Source: Pirellulales bacterium (lineage in GTDB: Bacteria; Planctomycetota; Planctomycetia; Pirellulales; Lacipirellulaceae). Taken from it: a stretch of DNA of 43,483 nucleotides. The translations under genes were made by a program, and so were the position numbers. The DNA lies in the NCBI GenBank assembly GCA_020849945.1, contig JADZFK010000002.1, positions 1 through 43,483 on the forward strand. The letters are read 5' to 3'. Position 1 is the first letter of the stretch, and each line of letters starts with the position of its first letter. Under the pieces are notes generated by a model. The model searched no databases, was not told the DNA's origin, and worked only from the letters and a program-made list of their open reading frames with translations. This document shows, piece by piece, positions 9,172-17,450 of the stretch.

Positions 9172-9216
9172 TTTCCCCCATCGTGTTCGTCGTGTTCCTC
9201 GTATCGTTGTGGTAAA
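9172..9216 (-). repeat. Right arm paired with 8993-9042
   Basis: CATCGTGTTCGTCGTGTTCC followed by TCGTATCGTTGTGGTAAA. About 130 bp lie between the arms, with no intact gene; only a non-descript reading frame crosses it on the minus strand. Confidence 0.5.
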
Positions 9217-9266
9217 CCGGTCTTGGAACAACTTGCGCACTCTTTTCTTTCAGGCAGGTCGTCATC

Positions 9267-10070
9267 ATGGCGGTAGCAGAAGCGACTCCGGCCATCATCA
9301 CGCTCACGACCGATTTCGGCATCGGCAGCCGGTACGTGGCGGCGATGAAAGGCGTCATACTTTCGATCAATCCTCGCGTGCAAATCGTCGATCTTACGAA
9401 TGCGGTGCCGCCGCAAGACATCCGAGCCGGCGCGATTGCGCTTGCCGAAACCGCGCGATGGTTTCCGGCGGGTACGATTCATGTCGTTGTTGTCGATCCG
9501 GGCGTGGGTGGCAAACGCCGCGTGATCTATGCTCAGATGGGCCAGCAACATTTTATCGCCCCGGATAACGGTGTCCTCAGCCGCTTGGCGACGATCGAAT
9601 CGCCGTCTAAGATGATCTCGGTAGAGAATCCGAAGCACTGGTTGCCCGAGGTTTCTCGCACCTTCCACGGGCGTGATATCATGGCGCCCGCGGCCGCCCG
9701 GCTGAGCTTGGGGCTTCCCCCCGAGGAACTGGGCCCGCCCGCTTCCCATTGGATTGAACTTACCTGGCCGGAGGCCCAGCACGTGCCCAATCGCATCGAA
9801 GGCGAGGTCGTCGAGGTCGACTCGTTCGGCAACCTCATCACCAACATTACCCGCGAGATGCTCGATCGCGTTCCGCGCCGCGATACGGTTCTCATCGCGT
9901 GCGAAGAACACGAAACGCAAGGTATTTTCGCCACTTTCAGCGATCAGCCGCCGATGACGTTCATGGCCCATGTCGGCTCTACCGAACGCCTTGAACTTGC
10001 GATTGTCGATGAGAACGCCTCGGCCATGCTCGGCGTCCAGGTCGGCGCGCCGGTTCGCGTCACTTGGTGA
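9267..10070 (+). CDS. SAM hydrolase / SAM hydroxide adenosyltransferase (DUF62 family)
   Basis: Members of this family split S-adenosylmethionine with water to give adenosine and methionine; related enzymes use chloride or fluoride. The 267-residue protein shows the family landmarks: TLTTDFGIGSRYVAAMKG at the N-terminus with the SAM-binding Asp, VVDPGVGGKRR near residues 75-85, FIAPDNGVLS near 95-104, and DSFGNLITNI near 189-198 in the C-terminal barrel. Length is normal. The ATG at 9267 follows a weak AGG. It stands alone after gatB, before bioA. The family is clear; the role in the cell is not known. Confidence 0.88.
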   Translation: MAVAEATPAIITLTTDFGIGSRYVAAMKGVILSINPRVQIVDLTNAVPPQDIRAGAIALAETARWFPAGTIHVVVVDPGVGGKRRVIYAQMGQQHFIAPDNGVLSRLATIESPSKMISVENPKHWLPEVSRTFHGRDIMAPAAARLSLGLPPEELGPPASHWIELTWPEAQHVPNRIEGEVVEVDSFGNLITNITREMLDRVPRRDTVLIACEEHETQGIFATFSDQPPMTFMAHVGSTERLELAIVDENASAMLGVQVGAPVRVTW

Positions 10071-10125
10071 CGACTCCCCCCTTCAGGATTTCATGGTCGT
10101 TCAGTACTTGAATCTGGGATGATTT

Positions 10126-10212
10126 GTGGGAGGGGTCTCGGACCCCGATGGAGCATCGCATTACCACCCGTTACGAAGTTTGCGTGAAATCGGCGTCGGA
10201 GACGCCTCCCAC
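10126..10212. repeat. Hairpin repeat, GTCGGAGACGCCTCCCAC family, copy 1
   Basis: The left arm GTGGGAGGGGTCTCGGACC and the right arm ATCGGCGTCGGAGACGCCTC pair as an imperfect hairpin. The same repeat, with a nearly identical right arm, is found at 27121-27208. Confidence 0.65.
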
Positions 10213-10245
10213 ATGGCACCTTCGATCCCACATGGCTCCACCGAA

Positions 10246-11667
10246 ATGAAGAACGAAATACGCCACTGGGACCTGCACCACCATTGGCACGCCTTTACGC
10301 AAATGGCCGAATATGAGCCGCTCGTCATCGCACGGGCGGAAGGCTGCCGGCTCTTCGACCTCGATGGCCGTTCGTACCTCGACGGGGCAAGCAGCATGTG
10401 GTGCAACGTGCATGGGCACAACCACCCTCGTATCAATGCCGCGATCCGCGAGCAGCTCGACCGTGTTGCCCACTCGACCGCGCTCGGCATGGGGTGCGAA
10501 ACGACGGCCCGACTGGCGAAACGCCTGACCGACCTGGCACCAGGAAACCTCGAACATGTTTTCTTTTCGAGCGACGGTTCGTCGGCCATCGAAGTCGCGC
10601 TCAAGATGGCGTTTCAATACTGGAAACAGTGCGACCGCCCCCAGCCGGAGAAGACCAAGTTCATCGCGCTGGGCGAAGCCTATCACGGCGATACGCTCGG
10701 CAGCGCCAGTGTCGGCGGCATCCCACGGTTCCACGCGCTCTTCAAACCCCTGCTGTTCGATGTCCTCCGCGCCCCCATGCCGACCGCACGATTAGATAGC
10801 CAAGCCGTCTCGGCTCGGCCCGCAGGCCTCAAGGGAAGCCCTCTCTCATCGGCCGAATTAGCTGAAGATTTCGCGGCCGGAACGGCCGGGCTATCTGTTG
10901 CGAAGTCGGCACTGGAGGAGATGGAAGGGCTGCTCGAACAGCACCACGATCGAGTGGCGGCCGTGGTGATTGAGCCGATTGTTCAGTGCGCGGCCGGCAT
11001 GGTGATGCACCCGCCCGGATACCTTCGCAGCTTGCGAGAACTGACCCAGAAGTACCGCGTTCTGCTGATCACCGATGAGGTTGCCGTCGGTTTCGGGCGT
11101 ACCGGCACGATGTTCGCCTGCCAGCAGGAAAACGTCGTGCCCGACCTGCTGTGCCTGGGGAAGGGCCTCACCGGTGGTTATTTGCCATTGGCAGCCACGC
11201 TGGCCAGTGGCGAAATTTTCCGCGCGTTTCTCGGCACGCACCTCTCCGGTCGCGCGCTTCACCACGGACACACGTTTAGCGGCAACCCGCTTGGCTGCGC
11301 TGCCGCGTTGGCGTCGCTCGACCTGTTCGACGAAGAGCAAACGCTGGCCAACCTTCCCCCGAAGATTGCCCGTCTCGGCGAACATCTGCACCTGTTGGCC
11401 GATCACCCGCACGTCGCCGCCACGCGGCAACGCGGCTTCATCGGGGCGCTCGAGCTCACGCCCGACAAGGCACTCGGCCTGCCCTACCCCGTCGAGCAGC
11501 GGCGGGCCTGGCAGGTGTGCCGCGCCGCCCTCGAGCTTGGCGTTTGGTTGCGACCACTGGGAGACGTTCTCTATGTCATGCCGCCGTTGGCAATCTCATT
11601 AGAAGAACTGGACACAATACTGGTCGCCCTTCGCCAAGCAATCGATACCGTAACCCTACGCGTTTGA
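10246..11667 (+). CDS. bioA: Adenosylmethionine-8-amino-7-oxononanoate aminotransferase
   Basis: A PLP enzyme of biotin synthesis: it transfers the amino group of SAM to 8-amino-7-oxononanoate, giving 7,8-diaminopelargonate. The 473-residue protein shows WHAFTQMAEYEPLVI, SSMWCNVHGHNHPRIN, SDGSSAIEVALKMA and ITDEVAVGFGRTG; the PLP lysine is K306 in CLGKGLTGG. The frame opens at 10126 inside a repeat, so the ATG at 10246 (MKNEIRHWDLHHHWHAF) is preferred. It is about 40 residues longer than E. coli BioA. Most of the excess is a Gly/Ala/Ser-rich stretch near residues 184-217, before the VIEPIVQ strand. No other biotin genes are in the window. Confidence 0.9.
   Translation: MKNEIRHWDLHHHWHAFTQMAEYEPLVIARAEGCRLFDLDGRSYLDGASSMWCNVHGHNHPRINAAIREQLDRVAHSTALGMGCETTARLAKRLTDLAPGNLEHVFFSSDGSSAIEVALKMAFQYWKQCDRPQPEKTKFIALGEAYHGDTLGSASVGGIPRFHALFKPLLFDVLRAPMPTARLDSQAVSARPAGLKGSPLSSAELAEDFAAGTAGLSVAKSALEEMEGLLEQHHDRVAAVVIEPIVQCAAGMVMHPPGYLRSLRELTQKYRVLLITDEVAVGFGRTGTMFACQQENVVPDLLCLGKGLTGGYLPLAATLASGEIFRAFLGTHLSGRALHHGHTFSGNPLGCAAALASLDLFDEEQTLANLPPKIARLGEHLHLLADHPHVAATRQRGFIGALELTPDKALGLPYPVEQRRAWQVCRAALELGVWLRPLGDVLYVMPPLAISLEELDTILVALRQAIDTVTLRV
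10795..10896. repeat. Possible in-frame repeat insertion within bioA
   Basis: AGATAGCC (10795-10802) and GGCTATCT (10889-10896) form an 8-bp inverted pair around a low-complexity stretch. That stretch contains GCCGTCTCGGCTCGGC, related to the GAGCCGAG-type hairpins at 14703-14724 and 38470-38485. The encoded segment lies where other BioA proteins are shorter. Confidence 0.4.
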
Positions 11668-11723
11668 GTTCGATTCCCACCCACCACGCATCGACGAGCG
11701 ATCCTCACCACTGCCCTCACAAC

Positions 11724-13748
11724 TCACGCAAGCTCGCTCGTTTCCATCCCCAGTTGTTTCATTTTGCGATACAGGTTGGAACGGTGAACACCGAGGCTTG
11801 CAGCGGCTTGGCTGACGTTGCCCCGCGCGAGCTCGATGGCCCGCTGAATGTACTTCCGCTGGAATGCGTGCGTGGCATCGTTCAGGTCGAGTGAGCTGCT
11901 GAACCATTCTTCGCTGCTGCCCGAGGGCGACAGGATAAACGCCAGGTCTTCCGCTTCGATCCGCTCGCCGCTCGTTAGGTATGCCAGCCGTTCCATGAGG
12001 TTTCGCAGCTCGCGGACGTTGCCGGGCCACGCGTGTGCTTCCAAGCGTTTGCGGGCCATGCCGCTGAACGGAAGCGCGCGGCGGCCCGCGCGGCGGCAGA
12101 AATGATTGAGGAAGTGGTCGGCCAGCAGCCGGACGTCGTCGCCCCGCTCGCGGAGCGGCGGCAATTCGAGCGAGACCACGTTCAGCCGAAAGTACAAATC
12201 TTCCCGAAATCGCTTGGCTCGAACCAACTCGGCCAGCTTCTGATTCGTCGCGGCGATGATCCGCACATCGGCGTGAATCGGTCGGCTGCCGCCCACGCGC
12301 ACGATCGTCTTCTCCTCGAGTACGCGGAGCAGTTTCGCTTGCCCCGCAAGGCTCATGTCGCCGATCTCATCGAGGAACAGCGTCCCACCTTCCGCCAACT
12401 CGAACTTGCCCGGCCTTGCTTCGTGGGCATCGGTAAACGCTCCTTTTTCGTGGCCGAACAGTTCGCTCTCCAACAGCGTTTCGGCCAGTGCGGCGCAGTT
12501 CACCGCCAGGAACGGGTGCTTGCGACGTCGGCTGCCAAAGTGAATCGAGCGAGCGACGACTTCCTTCCCCGTCCCGTTCTCTCCCAACAAGAGCACGGTC
12601 AAGTCGGTTTCGGCAATCCGCCGGACCGTCGCCCTTACGGCTTGAATCGCCGGGCTTTCGCCCACCAGTTCGGTGCCCCGCGCTGCTTCCGAGACCATCC
12701 GCTCGTGCCGCTCCAACAGGTCGGTCAGCTGTTGGGTATTCTGTAGCGCCACGGCCGCATACGACGCTAGCTCCACCAAGGCGCGTTGGTCTTCGTAGCT
12801 GAATGCCCCGGTCTTCTTGTTGAGCACCTCGAAGGCACCCAGTCGTTCGCCACGAGGCGATACCAACGGCACGCACAAAATCGTTCGCGTGCGGTAGCCG
12901 GTTTGCCGATCGACGGCGCGATCGATCTCACGCGCGTCGAGCTCGCCCGAAACCCGCCGCGGTTCTCCGGTTTGGATCACCTGCCCCACGATGCCCACAT
13001 GATCGGGCAGACGCAACTCTCCGCTTGCAACGCCCAGTGCCGGGCGGCCCACGATCGTTTTGTTCGGCCGATCCCACAGGAAGATGCTCGCGCGCTCGGC
13101 TTCGAGCAATCGCGTGGCTGCTTCCGCCATCCGCATGAGCAGCGTTGTCATTTCATTTGTCTGGTGCCATTCGTGCGTGATGGCAAGAATGGTTTGCAAT
13201 CGATCGGCGCGAGCCTCGGCACGAACGCGATTCAGAACGATCGCCAACGCGTCGGAGACTCGATTGCACAACGAAGCAAATTGGGCTTCCTTGCAAGGGG
13301 ATCGTACCAGTAGGACATAGCTCGAATTGCCCTCGAACGAGCGGGATTCGCCCAGCAGTGGGCCGGCAAACCATCCTCGTTCGCCGGCAGTGAACCCATT
13401 CGCAAGCGATTCCGCCGCCAACTCCAGGGGAACCTGCCCACGCCCAACGCCACGCGTGCAAACGAGGCTCCATTCCGGTGGCGTGGCCTGGACGACCGCC
13501 ACCGATTCGGCGTGGAGGGACTGCTGGATCAGGTCGGCAACCAGCTCCCAGAATTCAGTAACTCCAGGAACCTCGCTAGACAGCCGGAGCAGGTTCGGTA
13601 CCATGTCAGTCATTGAGATTGATGCAGACACCTTGTTGCAGTTTGGGCAGGAGTCACTTCGCCGGCCGCTGAAACTGGCACCTCCATCGAAAGAGGCACC
13701 CTTGGCAAGCTGTTGAATTGCGCTAGCAACCGAAGCCTCTGTAGTCAA
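11724..13748 (-). CDS. GAF-domain sigma-54-dependent transcriptional activator
   Basis: An enhancer-binding protein of the NtrC type, 674 residues. The N-terminal half has a GAF sensor domain (about residues 195-345, LAITHEWHQTNEMTTLL to AAVALQNTQQLTDLL). The AAA+ domain follows, with Walker A GENGTGKE near 387-394, Walker B GTLFLDEIGD near 457-466 and arginine-rich FREDLYFRLNVV near 510. A Fis-type helix-turn-helix lies at the C-terminus (NVSQAAASLGVHRSNLYRKMKQLG). The sigma-54 contact loop reads GAFTDA instead of GAFTGA near 435-440. There is no receiver domain, so control is probably by ligand or partner. It is divergent from fabI with 80 bp between; the target genes are unknown. Confidence 0.88.
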   Translation of the reverse strand: MTTEASVASAIQQLAKGASFDGGASFSGRRSDSCPNCNKVSASISMTDMVPNLLRLSSEVPGVTEFWELVADLIQQSLHAESVAVVQATPPEWSLVCTRGVGRGQVPLELAAESLANGFTAGERGWFAGPLLGESRSFEGNSSYVLLVRSPCKEAQFASLCNRVSDALAIVLNRVRAEARADRLQTILAITHEWHQTNEMTTLLMRMAEAATRLLEAERASIFLWDRPNKTIVGRPALGVASGELRLPDHVGIVGQVIQTGEPRRVSGELDAREIDRAVDRQTGYRTRTILCVPLVSPRGERLGAFEVLNKKTGAFSYEDQRALVELASYAAVALQNTQQLTDLLERHERMVSEAARGTELVGESPAIQAVRATVRRIAETDLTVLLLGENGTGKEVVARSIHFGSRRRKHPFLAVNCAALAETLLESELFGHEKGAFTDAHEARPGKFELAEGGTLFLDEIGDMSLAGQAKLLRVLEEKTIVRVGGSRPIHADVRIIAATNQKLAELVRAKRFREDLYFRLNVVSLELPPLRERGDDVRLLADHFLNHFCRRAGRRALPFSGMARKRLEAHAWPGNVRELRNLMERLAYLTSGERIEAEDLAFILSPSGSSEEWFSSSLDLNDATHAFQRKYIQRAIELARGNVSQAAASLGVHRSNLYRKMKQLGMETSELA

Positions 13749-13763
13749 TTATACAGCATTTTA

Positions 13764-13778
13764 GCGTATCAAATACGC
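13764..13778. promoter_or_regulatory. Palindrome in the divergent regulator-fabI intergenic region
   Basis: GCGTAT-CAA-ATACGC is a perfect 6-bp inverted repeat, about 50 bp upstream of fabI and 16 bp from the regulator start. It could be an operator; no partner site was found. Confidence 0.35.
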
Positions 13779-13828
13779 CACATAAACACTACTTTATTCC
13801 AATTTGCGACACTTTTGGAGGCGCGTTG

Positions 13829-14659
13829 ATGCAACCGCTGTTCGAGAACAAAAAGGGCCTGATTACAGGCGTTTTTAACAAACAATCGATTGCCTGGGCA
13901 ATTTCCGAGCAAATATTTAGCGGCGGGGGCATCTGCGGGTTCTCCTATATGCCAGACAAACCCGATGATGAGCGGAAAAAAAACTTTAGCCGCGTCAGCA
14001 AGCTTATTGAAGGGAATCCGCAAGCGGTTTTTGTTCACCCGATGGACGTCACGAAAGACGAACATGTGGAAAACCTGATGGCGGTGGCCAAGGAAAAGCT
14101 GGGCGGGCTCGATTTCCTGCTCCATTCCATCGCGTTCGCCCCGCCCGATGATTTGAATGGCGACACGATCGACACAAGCCGAGCGGGCTTCAAATTGGCG
14201 ATGGAGATCAGCGCTTACAGCTTGATCGCCCTCGCCCGGGCGGCCCGCGATATTTTGAACCCCGGGGCAAGCATCCTCACGCTTACTTACTACGGCGGTG
14301 AGCGGCCCGTGCCTGGCTACAACGTCATGGGCGTCTGCAAAGCCGCCCTCGATTCGATCGTCAAATACCTGGCCTTCGACCTGGGCGCTCGCGGAGTTCG
14401 CGTCAACGCCTTAAGCCCAGGACCGCTGCAAACCATCTCGGGCCGCGGGGCGGGGGTCGACGAAATGCTCGGCCTGTACGAAGCGATGGCCCCTCTGGGC
14501 CGCAACATCACACACGAAGAAACGGGCCGGTGCGGCGCCTTCCTGCTGTCCGAAATGTCCTCGGGCATTACCGGAGAAATACTCCACCTGGATGGCGGCT
14601 ACAACATCATGGGTTCCCCCGGCCGAATGCTCGACCAGATCAAAGCGGCAAGATCCTAG
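13829..14659 (+). CDS. fabI: Enoyl-[acyl-carrier-protein] reductase (NADH)
   Basis: Reduces the enoyl-ACP double bond in the last step of each fatty-acid elongation cycle. The 276-residue protein has the modified SDR cofactor loop of FabI (GLITGVFNKQSIAWAI) and the catalytic Tyr/Lys pair Y164 and K171 (YNVMGVCK, the Y-x6-K spacing of FabI). The C-terminus reads DGGYNIMG, the usual FabI ending. The frame opens at a TTG at 13826, but the ATG at 13829 has a clear GGAGG at 13817-13821, 7 nt upstream. It is monocistronic and divergent from the sigma-54 activator. Confidence 0.93.
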   Translation: MQPLFENKKGLITGVFNKQSIAWAISEQIFSGGGICGFSYMPDKPDDERKKNFSRVSKLIEGNPQAVFVHPMDVTKDEHVENLMAVAKEKLGGLDFLLHSIAFAPPDDLNGDTIDTSRAGFKLAMEISAYSLIALARAARDILNPGASILTLTYYGGERPVPGYNVMGVCKAALDSIVKYLAFDLGARGVRVNALSPGPLQTISGRGAGVDEMLGLYEAMAPLGRNITHEETGRCGAFLLSEMSSGITGEILHLDGGYNIMGSPGRMLDQIKAARS

Positions 14660-14679
14660 CGCTGATTCGCGGCCCCAGC

Positions 14680-14699
14680 CTGCCTTGCTAGCAAGGCAG
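14680..14699. terminator. Palindrome after fabI, possible terminator
   Basis: CTGCCTTGC-TA-GCAAGGCAG is a perfect 9-bp stem 20 nt after the fabI stop. It has no T-run, so it may be a repeat rather than a true intrinsic terminator. Confidence 0.4.
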
Positions 14700-14726
14700 T
14701 AGGTCCGCCGAGCCGAGGGCGGACAA

Positions 14727-14802
14727 GAATGACGAATGACAGCATTTGGTAATTTGTCGTTCGGGAATTCGTCATTCAGCAGGGCCGCTCGGCTCGCGGC
14801 CC
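14727..14802. repeat. GAATGAC heptamer plus GC hairpin module, copy 1
   Basis: GAATGAC twice in tandem, then GTCGTTCGGGAATTCGTCAT, then the hairpin GGCCGC-TCGGCTC-GCGGCC. The same components occur in inverse order and orientation at 38465-38541. Confidence 0.6.
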
Positions 14803-15137
14803 TTGCTTGGCACAAAAACCGGCCTAGGTGGTTGTGGCGGCATCGTGGTAAAGTGTGCAAACTTTACAAATCCTAGAAGGCGGATGAACCCGGCTTCGCT
14901 AGGGTGCGTAAGAAGAGATTGACCTGTACTCGCTATCGAACAACGATGCTTTAGCGCGCGGGGCACGAGTGCTATCCGCGCATTGGTCCGGCGTTTGCTC
15001 TTGGCGAACCAGGAAGATTTCGCGGCGATAGGAGCCGCAACCGCGGATCGACGAGGTCCGCCAACGCCCAATTCGTTGCCAAGGAATTCGGCAACATCGG
15101 GCGTGCCACATGGAAGTCGCACGGAGGACACCAGAGC

Positions 15138-16262
15138 ATGGAAGCTCGTATCGCCCGGGTCGTTTTTCTTTCGACCCTTCCCGCTGTTGTCTCGTTCATT
15201 TTGCTGTTTGTTTTGCTGTTTGTGCCGAGCGCGGTGTTCGGGGCTGGCTATCGAACGGCGAACTTTACCGTCGCGGCCCCCTCGCCTCAACTGGCCCAGG
15301 AGATTGGCGACCAAGCCGAAGCGTGCCGTGCCCAGTTGGCGGTCGAATGGCTTGGCCAGGAGTTGCCGAGCTGGTCGCAACCCTGCCCGATTCATGCCCA
15401 GGTAGCACCGGGCATGGGGGCGGGCGGCAAGACGACGTTCATCTTCGATCGCGGCGAGGTTTACGGTTGGAAGATGGACATACAGGGTTCGCGCGAGCGA
15501 TTGCTCGACTCCGTCGTACCGCACGAGGTGACGCACACGATATTTGCATCGCACTTCCGCCAGCCGCTTCCGCGGTGGGCCGACGAAGGCGCTTGCACCA
15601 CAGTGGAACATCGCAGTGAAATTTCCAAGCAGGAGCGAAACTTGATCGCGTACCTGCAAACGGGGCGAGGAATTCCGTTCAGCCAAATGTTCGCCATGAA
15701 GGAGTATCCTCGCGATGTCTTGCCGTTGTACGCCCAGGGGCATTCACTTTCGGCGTGGCTGATCGAACAGCATGGCCGCAAAGCCTTCTTGGAATTCCTG
15801 GCCGACGGCATGCGCGACGAGAACTGGCCGCGAGCCGTCCGGGCACACTACAGGTTCGATTCGCTGCTGGCGATGCAGAACAATTGGAACGATTGGGTGC
15901 GTCAGGGTCGCCCGACGCTCGGCCCAACAACCCCCGGGGGCGTGCAACTGGCCGCCAACGCGGAGCCCGGCAGCACAACACAACTTGCCGCGGTGCCCGG
16001 CGTTCGCCTGCAAAGCCCCGATCCGCGAGGCAAGGCGTCGCCCCTGACGCCCATCGCCGCCGGGGCTGTGGCAGCGCCACCCATCCCGCAGGGAACCGGC
16101 CCCACAGCCATCACGGTCGCATCGCCGAACGAGTCGATCTACGCAGCCGCCGGCAGGCCTGTTAAAGCCGTCTTACATCAAGAGCCGACCGCCAACTCGC
16201 CCGTGTTTGTGAGCAGCAGCGTTTACGATTCGACCCATCACCGCGACACGATACGGCGATAG
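15138..16262 (+). CDS. Secreted or membrane-anchored zinc metallopeptidase (gluzincin-like)
   Basis: A 374-residue protein. Residues about 6-36 form a hydrophobic signal or anchor segment (VVFLSTLPAVVSFILLFVLLF). The zinc site is HEVTH at residues 129-133, with a candidate third ligand E150 in WADEG about 17 residues on, as in peptidase MA-like gluzincins. The catalytic domain ends near 255; the rest is Pro/Ala/Thr-rich and probably flexible. Peptidase activity is inferred from the motif; the substrate is unknown. It is convergent with cdsA. The ATG at 15138 is the first that includes the whole signal segment. Confidence 0.75.
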   Translation: MEARIARVVFLSTLPAVVSFILLFVLLFVPSAVFGAGYRTANFTVAAPSPQLAQEIGDQAEACRAQLAVEWLGQELPSWSQPCPIHAQVAPGMGAGGKTTFIFDRGEVYGWKMDIQGSRERLLDSVVPHEVTHTIFASHFRQPLPRWADEGACTTVEHRSEISKQERNLIAYLQTGRGIPFSQMFAMKEYPRDVLPLYAQGHSLSAWLIEQHGRKAFLEFLADGMRDENWPRAVRAHYRFDSLLAMQNNWNDWVRQGRPTLGPTTPGGVQLAANAEPGSTTQLAAVPGVRLQSPDPRGKASPLTPIAAGAVAAPPIPQGTGPTAITVASPNESIYAAAGRPVKAVLHQEPTANSPVFVSSSVYDSTHHRDTIRR

Positions 16263-16371
16263 AACGATTCTCGACTTTGGGTGCGCCCGGCCTGGTGAAT
16301 CTTGCCCCGCCCCGAGTCGACGAAGGATGTTCGCCCTTCACGAGTCATGGGCGTGGCGACTCGCGCGGGAC

Positions 16372-17316
16372 CTACCCCGCGCCGAGCAGGTGCCGAGTTA
16401 TCTGAAAAAACACCGGTGCGGCAAAGCAAATGGCGTCGATGCGGTCGAGGATGCCGCCGTGCCCTTCGACGAGTGTGCCGTAATCGCGGACGCCACGATC
16501 GCGTTTGATGGCCGACATCGTCATGGCCCCGGCAAACCCCATGATGGCGATCACCATCGCCATGAACGCGCTTTGCCACAGGTACGGAAACGGCGTCGCC
16601 ATGTGCAGCAGCATACCGACCAGGGCGGTGCTGGTCGCCCCGCCGATCAATCCTTCCCACGTGCGTGATTCGTTGATCGCCGGCGAAATGACGTGCCGGC
16701 CGTACAACTGGCTCCAGATGAATTGAAAGGCCTCGCTGAGCAGCGCGAGCGTGACAAAGAAGAACAGGAGCCGAGGGGCCTCACCCGCCGTGGCTTTTGG
16801 AATCTGCAAATACAGGAGCGCCGGGGCAAAGCTCAAGCAATACACGCAGATCAACAGCCCGGATTGAACCTTGGCCACGCGCTCCAGGAATCGCTTGTAA
16901 TCGCCCGCCAGCGCCGCCCTTGCGGGGATGAACAAGAACCCAAACACCGGGATGAAAATGCTGTACAACTCGTACTTGCCCGACCCCACAAACAAATATT
17001 GCAACGGCGTGAAGATGAACAGCGTCCAGAAAAGCGCTCGATGATCGGCGCTTCGCGTTGGCGTAATCGTAATGAACTCTCGAAGTGCCTCAAAACTTAT
17101 CGCGCAGAAGATCACCAATGTGAGCGTCGGGCTATAGTACGCCACGAGCAGTATGGCGTAGATCAACCACCACACCCGCACACGCCGGTTGAACGTCGTC
17201 AACGCGGCCGTGTTCAACCCCAATTGCGGCTGACGCTGTACAAGCTGCCCTACCACCGTTGCCACTGCAAGCAACGTGACCACAATAGCAGCCAATATCC
17301 AGTCGCGGGGAACCAT
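16372..17316 (-). CDS. cdsA: Phosphatidate cytidylyltransferase
   Basis: Makes CDP-diacylglycerol from phosphatidate and CTP, the branch point of phospholipid synthesis. The 314-residue protein has about eight membrane segments and the C-terminal CDP-DAG synthase signature near residues 272-298: SAIKRDRGVRDYGTLVEG followed by HGGILDRID. The usual K-R-x4-K-D is here K-R-x4-R-D, a conservative change. The adjacent plsC-like gene on the same strand, 126 bp upstream, supports a phospholipid role. Heptamer repeats fill the space between them. Confidence 0.88.
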   Translation of the reverse strand: MVPRDWILAAIVVTLLAVATVVGQLVQRQPQLGLNTAALTTFNRRVRVWWLIYAILLVAYYSPTLTLVIFCAISFEALREFITITPTRSADHRALFWTLFIFTPLQYLFVGSGKYELYSIFIPVFGFLFIPARAALAGDYKRFLERVAKVQSGLLICVYCLSFAPALLYLQIPKATAGEAPRLLFFFVTLALLSEAFQFIWSQLYGRHVISPAINESRTWEGLIGGATSTALVGMLLHMATPFPYLWQSAFMAMVIAIMGFAGAMTMSAIKRDRGVRDYGTLVEGHGGILDRIDAICFAAPVFFQITRHLLGAG

Positions 17317-17317
17317 T

Positions 17318-17450
17318 GAGTTGCGAGTTATGAGTTATGAGTTAAGGACGAAGGACTAACAGCTAACAGCTAACAGCTAACAGGCGGTAGATGCGGCGTT
17401 GCCGCCGCCGCTAATGCGGGAGTACTTTCTAACGACTAACGACTAATCAT
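17318..17450. repeat. Cluster of three heptamer arrays around a GC hairpin
   Basis: Array 1: GAGTTGC, GAGTTAT, GAGTTAT, GAGTTAA (17318-17345). Array 2: CTAACAG four times (17356-17383). Array 3: TAACGAC twice plus TAATCAT (17430-17450), which contains the stop codon of the plsC-like gene. Between them lies GCGGCGTTGCCGCCGCCGCT (17393-17412), also found near 18121 and 33080. Confidence 0.8.

Larger units (their letters stand above)
14660..15137. other. Gene-free stretch with hairpins and a heptamer repeat
   Basis: It holds a perfect palindrome (14680-14699), the hairpin GTCCGCC...GGCGGAC (14703-14724), two GAATGAC heptamers (14727-14740) and the mirror-image module GTCATTC + GGGCCGCTCGGCTCGCGGCC. 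Nothing recognisable follows up to the metallopeptidase gene. Confidence 0.55.

Noticed and set aside
17318..17450. CRISPR array
   Set aside because: The repeats are 7 bp in direct contact without spacers; they do not fit a CRISPR.
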